A stretch of DNA of 64,000 nt from Letharia columbiana. Its lineage: Eukaryota > Ascomycota > Lecanoromycetes > Lecanorales > Parmeliaceae. This document shows positions 59,701 through 64,000 of this stretch, in pieces; positions within the stretch are counted from its first letter, which is position 1; the number at the start of each line of letters is the position of its first letter. The notes under the pieces are model-generated. The model was not told the origin of the DNA and did not search any database. It worked only from the letters and a program-made list of their open reading frames with translations. The position numbers and the translations under genes were made by a program. The DNA lies in the NCBI RefSeq assembly GCF_014066305.1, contig NW_023501042.1, forward strand, positions 372,001 to 436,000. Reading direction: 5' to 3'.

Positions 59701-62700
59701 AGGGGATCCGGGTCCACCCGGTGCAATGAACACTCCGCTCGAACAAGAGTCTGCGGCTGACAGGGTAATAGAAGTAGACGAACTGGATCGTGATACCCTG
59801 AAGAAGAAGAAAAAGGGCAAAAGAGGAAGGAAGAACGAAGAATACTCTCTGGACGAGCCTGATATCATGAAGCCAGCGGAGCCCTCCGATCTACCCGCTG
59901 CAATGAATCCCTATTCATTGGAACAAGAGCCCGCGGTCAAGGCGATCGACGAGGTTTTCTCTAAACAGTCCAAGAAAGACAAGAAGAACAAGAGGAGCAG
60001 AAGAAACGGTGTTTCGAGAGCCGTCAGTGATTTTCGAGACGGAGATGAGCCCAACATCATCCCTATTGAAGTTCCACAAGATGATGACAAGACGGAGGAT
60101 CTTCCCCCAAGTGCCAGTGATTTCCAGGAAGAGATTGAGCCTAGTATCATCCTTACTGAGGTTCCACAGGACGACAACAAAGTGGAGGATCTTCGCGAGA
60201 TTACCCGCGATTCTCGAGACGAAGTTGAGCCCAGTGTCGTCCCTACTGAAGTTTTACAAGATGACGGACAGGTAGAGGAGCGTTCCGCCGTTGATCGCCA
60301 ATTAGTCACCCGTGATGTTCGAGAAGCAAATGAGCCCAATTGTGTCCCTATTGAAGCCCTACAAGACGACGACAAGATGGAGGATCTTCCTGCGGTTGGC
60401 ATGCCACGCATGAGGGCAGAAATTGGTGCACCTGTAGAGGTAGTAGAGCCAGCAGTAACAACAAAATCTGCTCAGGGTAACGAAAATGAGGAATCACGCG
60501 AGGCACCGTTGGAACAGGAGCAAGACTTGATGCCACCAAAAGGCAAGAAGGACAGAGAGAAAACCAAGAACTCTAAGAAGTCCAATGCCTTATCCCCAGA
60601 TGATTGTGAAGATCCTGCACTTGGACACGGGCAAATAGCCGAAATCAAGGCTCTTGAGACAGACGAAATAGAACATATGACTCCTTCCAGTGTCAAGGTT
60701 GTTGATGAGCCTGAAAAGACTGTTCAAAAGACACAATTAGAACAGCAGGAGGAAGATTACACGCTACCCACAAATGAGAAGGACGAAAAGAAGTCCAAGA
60801 AATTCGTCGCCTTTTCTCTAGATAGCGATGTTTCTCCCACACTTGAAGATGAGCCAGTATCCAAAACTGAGAATCTTGAGAAAGAATCGCTTAAACAGAC
60901 ACCCCCTTCCAGTGCCGACACGGTCAAGGAACCTGGAAAATGTGTGGAAGGTCTTCCTGAGGAGACGAAAGATCGAGAAGAGACCGAGGAAGCGCAACCG
61001 TTCGAATGGAAGAACGAGGATATCACTGCGCAGCCTGAGCAGGAGACTGCCCAGGAGCTCAACAAAGATTCCGAAATTGACAGCAAAGTCAACCCGCTAA
61101 ATGCTTGGGGAGATCTCGTCATGGTGGGAGGCAGAGGCGAGGAACCTATGCACGGGTACTTCGACTCTGTCTCAGCACATGCCGCTGCCTCTGATATTCC
61201 TCACAAAGCCACTTCATCAGTGGAGTCATCTCCAGAGCAGCCGACCGTTGCGTCGGAGGAGATAACCGCTTACCGTGCCAACGAAATGAAAAGCAACATC
61301 GTCTCGGCAGCCGAGACCGATAATGACTCTCTGTATAGCGTCAAGCTAAGCAAGAAAAACGAAAAGAGGACAAAGAAGGCACTACCGTTGACTTGGGAGG
61401 AGGACGGGCTCTCTCAGGAGCCCACAGCTGTTCTCACTGAATCTAGCGCTACAGAAGATCTGGGCGAACCGTCGATCATCCCTGTCTCACAAGACAGCGG
61501 TTCTTGGTCGAAACCAGAAATATCCGCCGAGGAGATCGTGCCTACGGAGATCGTCCAGCCGGGTATGAGGTCAGAAGAAGATCAGAGATATCAAGGAAGT
61601 GTATTGGAAGATCCGCCATCTCAAGCGAGAGATGACATTCATACAATGGTTGAAGCTGAACAGGAAGAAAGCTTTGCAAACGGCGAAAGAACCAAGACTG
61701 AAAAGCTCTCTATCTACGAGCCGGAGGAAGATCGGTCTGCTGCGGATGACAAAGAACTTGCATGGGTAACGGCTACTAGCGCTGTTCAAGGTAATGAACA
61801 CCCGTCGAAGCAGCAGCCTAGAGACGACTTGAGTACTGCAGGGGAGATACGATCTAAACAAGAAGAATCTGCGGGAGGAATGAAAAGGGACCAGACTCCC
61901 ATTCTGACGGAGTCCGGAATGATTGAAGAGGCAAAGGACGAGGAGTTACTCTGGGACGTGTCAGTCCAGAGGGCCGAGGAACCCGAAAAACAAGACAAAG
62001 ACGGGCAATGGGGTGAGCTTATAATTGGGAATTTGTCTTCCTCTGCGGCTCAGGAGGCTGCTCGGGAAACGGCCAAAACAGTCCGAAACACGGAATCTAT
62101 CACAGATCTCGAGCCGCTTAGGGGTCCTAACATAGACCAGCCGAACCCCCAGGGGGCGTTAAAAGATTAGACGCACAAGAGCAACGTGACGACAACAACG
62201 AGGAGTATGAGAAAGAGCTTGAACGGGCATTACCGAACAGAGAACCTGTCGCAGATCTCGAGCCGCTTGGGGGTCCTGACATAGATAAGCCAATTCCCGC
62301 AGTGGAGGTCGCAATGTTAGACGCACAAGAACAACGCGACTACAACGAGGAGTATGCAAAAGAGCTTGAGCGGGCATTACCGAACACAGAACCTGTCGCA
62401 GATCTCGAGCCGCTTGGGGGTCCTGACATAGATAAGCCAATTCCCGCAGTGGAGGTCGCAATGTTAGACGCACAAGAACAACGCAACTACAACGAGGAGT
62501 ATGCAAAAGAGCTTGAGCGACAATTGAGTCCGTCGCAGGAAGGCGAGCGTGCCGATCCCTCGCGTGATGAAGCCCATACACCTGTGTTCTCTCAATCAAG
62601 CATTGATTCGGTAATGGAGAGACCATACGAAGAAGAGCACAGACCGTTAGCACGACCTCCGGCTCTGGAAGACATCATTGAAGAATCCAGATCAAGATCT

Positions 62701-64000
62701 GCCTCGGTTCATGGTAGTCCTGTCGATCAGGAGGATGACTATTCACCTGTCAAATCAACCAAGAAAGGCAAGAAAGGCAAGAAAAGCAAGAAAAGCAAAA
62801 AGCAGCAGCCGATCATTTGGGAAGACGAAACTGCAACGCCGCCACCGGAGCCGGAAAGCGATCAAAGAGCAAAGCCCTCTATCAGATCCACAGAAGGTCC
62901 GGGCTCGCGGGACACTGACGCTGCTCGGCCCCTTGAATTGGAAGAACCGATAGACCAGCGGTCTCTCGAAGACAGGACAATAGCTTCGCCTACCGGATAT
63001 CTCGATACCGCTGACAACAATTACTTAATTGAGAATGATGGGTCAGATGACTACTTTAATATCCAGCCAAGCAGACCAGCAGAGGAAGATGTGGGAAGGG
63101 AAGACACTCACGAGTTCCGTCGGGCTCTCTCGACTGGGCCACCGTGTTCTAGCAGAGATCGATCTCCAGCTCGAGAACCGCAAATAGATCAAGATGGTCA
63201 CCTGAGAGATGACGCCGTCACAGCTTATGATCGAGATGGAAAGCTTAGGTCTCTTGCTACGGACTTCCATGACAAATTAAGAACAGAGGTAGAGCCAGCT
63301 GAAGAACAAGTCAAAGACAATTATGATCCTGCTCCCCTAAAAAGTACTAAGAAAGGCAAGAAAGCCTCGGCGAGGGAGCCAAGCCCTCAGACTCTAGGGC
63401 AGGAAAGTCTCATGGACCAACCCCAAGACTTGGAAACCCCAACCATGGACACTTTGAATGAGAGATCGACTTCTCAGCAGCATTTCCTACAATCTTCTTC
63501 ACACGAGGACGAGCTATCCTCGGTAGCTGAGGGGAGACCCATCAGTCGTGGCAGGTCAGGAAGCAGGGAATTGGTCGCCGCAGCAGTCGGTTTAGGCGTA
63601 GGTGCGTTAGCAGCGGGAAGCCTCTCCAAGAGAGACTCGAGGAAGGAATGGATACCTGGCGAGAAAGCAAAAGAGGCTCGCAGGGGGACAGACTTTGAGG
63701 CTGAAATAGGCGAACCAGAAAACCCTCTCGACAGAGGAGGAATGGATGTCGAGGAACAAGAGCATCGCCAGACATCTGAGTCAGAACGCGCCACAAGAGC
63801 GTGGGAGCATCACCAAGCTACGTCATCTACAAATTATGAGGCGGCTGCAAGTCATCCGTTTGTGGGAGATCTTGGCCAGTCTTCAGAAACGCCTAAGTAC
63901 CGAGACAGCGCCATCTACATCTCTGGTTCTCCAATTATCTCGGAAGAGATACCTTACCACCGTGCCGTACGAGACAGTGGTTATCCAGATACTGAGGCAA
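50730..64000 (+). CDS. Leashin-like giant protein ('involucrin repeat protein'), partial, with two frame breaks
   Basis: The start MWNRFSGKPHDSNYDLPSQS at 50730 opens a 2346-codon frame to 57770. A second frame (57771-62170) and a third (from about 62170 to the window end) continue the same protein after one-base breaks, giving over 4400 residues without the C-terminus. The N-terminal part is Ser/Arg/Asp-rich (GFNPTSTSYSSTTRGQYPG, LVRNASLADQMQRSKSSRS). A conserved island at about residues 475-575 (GPFGALLDFFKDPEGVAQFE, then GVCRDCFAPGSSTRDAPRKH) and FPGQFPTQSSAPYRPPLAAS are hallmarks of fungal 'involucrin repeat' proteins. The remainder is disordered and charged, with recurrent KKGKKGKK blocks, RRKRKEDKERREAEEQEQ and RQIQEQDAQDAVDSWF. 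Neurospora LAH and Aspergillus Lah of this type tether Woronin bodies to the cortex and septal pore; that role is inferred here. No intron is evident. Confidence 0.75.
57548..57765 (+). repeat. Short peptide-repeat tract (LPQD/E-G/D-L type) in giant gene
   Basis: The coding strand repeats units of about 15-30 nt encoding EDLPQDGL, DGFPQEDLPQDGL, QDNLPQSGL, QETLPKNE, SELPQLENN and QETLPQGD. The tract ends exactly where the first frame stops. Confidence 0.75.
59225..59900 (+). repeat. 189 bp tandem repeat, about four copies
   Basis: Units begin at 59225, 59414, 59603 and 59792, spaced exactly 189 bp (63 codons). Each encodes a Lys block (DAPKKRTKGKKGKKNE), FSWDEPE and KPETTEPAEVSDPPGATNTP, then LEQEP. 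Copies 2 and 3 are nearly identical; copy 4 is the most divergent. Confidence 0.92.
60033..60400 (+). repeat. 90 bp acidic tandem repeat, four copies
   Basis: Anchors EPNIIPIEVPQDD (60044), EPSIILTEVPQDD (60134), EPSVVPTEVLQDD (60224) and EPNCVPIEALQDD (60329) are spaced 90, 90 and 105 bp. Units are diverged but clearly homologous. Confidence 0.85.
62090..62525 (+). repeat. 147 bp tandem repeat, three copies, the first with a frame break
   Basis: The anchor GATCTCGAGCCGCTT occurs at 62105, 62254 and 62401. Copies 2 and 3 encode almost the same 49 residues (ADLEPLGGPDIDKPIPAVE, then LDAQEQR and NEEYAKELER). Copy 1 is 149 bp: one extra codon and one missing base, the latter causing the stop at 62170. 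Confidence 0.92.

Noticed and set aside
57548..62525. Regularly spaced repeats resembling a CRISPR array
   Set aside because: Units are in-frame, contiguous, protein-coding tandem repeats in a eukaryotic gene, with no unique spacers.

Overview
The window looks like nuclear DNA of a filamentous ascomycete (Pezizomycotina). Evidence: short GT-AG introns of about 45-155 nt with CTRAY-type branch sites; orthologues of filamentous-fungal genes (RasB, ApsA/Num1 cortical PH protein, FloA flotillin, a leashin/'involucrin repeat' giant protein, 2EXR/F-box-like proteins); and two blocks stripped of CpA/TpG into AT-rich sequence, the mark of repeat-induced point mutation (RIP). I cannot place it below that level.

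Layout. 1-2.9 kb: sparse, with one RNase III-like gene carrying a frameshift. 2.9-12.7 kb: ER DnaJ co-chaperone (Scj1 type), RasB-type GTPase, then a 3.3 kb gap, an ACSS3/propionyl-CoA synthetase-like enzyme and, 76 bp tail-to-tail, a haloacid dehalogenase with a GC-AG intron. 13.64-22.04 kb: AT-rich RIP block containing a minus-strand LINE-type retrotransposon relic (reverse transcriptase and RNase H motifs still legible). 23.4-36 kb: ApsA/Num1-like protein, a small secreted Gly/Thr-rich protein, a 2EXR protein, a GPI-anchored wall protein, and flotillin. 36.27-39.13 kb: a complete but RIP-mutated PIF/Harbinger DNA transposon with about 45 bp terminal inverted repeats and TTA target duplications. 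39.6-42.3 kb: a hypothetical protein, a second 2EXR protein and a 137 bp MITE-like hairpin whose termini resemble the Harbinger ends. 42.3-50.1 kb: a dense conserved housekeeping block: Rna15/CstF-64, prohibitin-2, a HAM1-like lipid-binding protein and mitochondrial malic enzyme. 50.7 kb to the right edge: a giant low-complexity leashin-like gene, truncated by the window, with at least four internal tandem arrays and two reading-frame breaks.

The genes do not form one pathway. Themes are membrane/cortex organisation (flotillin, prohibitin, ApsA, leashin, HAM1-like) and mitochondrial or peroxisomal carbon metabolism (malic enzyme, acyl-CoA synthetase). The items most worth follow-up are the Harbinger element with its possible MITE relative, a pair of related about 156 nt introns in the flotillin gene that look like introner-like elements, and five single-base frame breaks in otherwise well-conserved reading frames, which are either real mutations or assembly errors.
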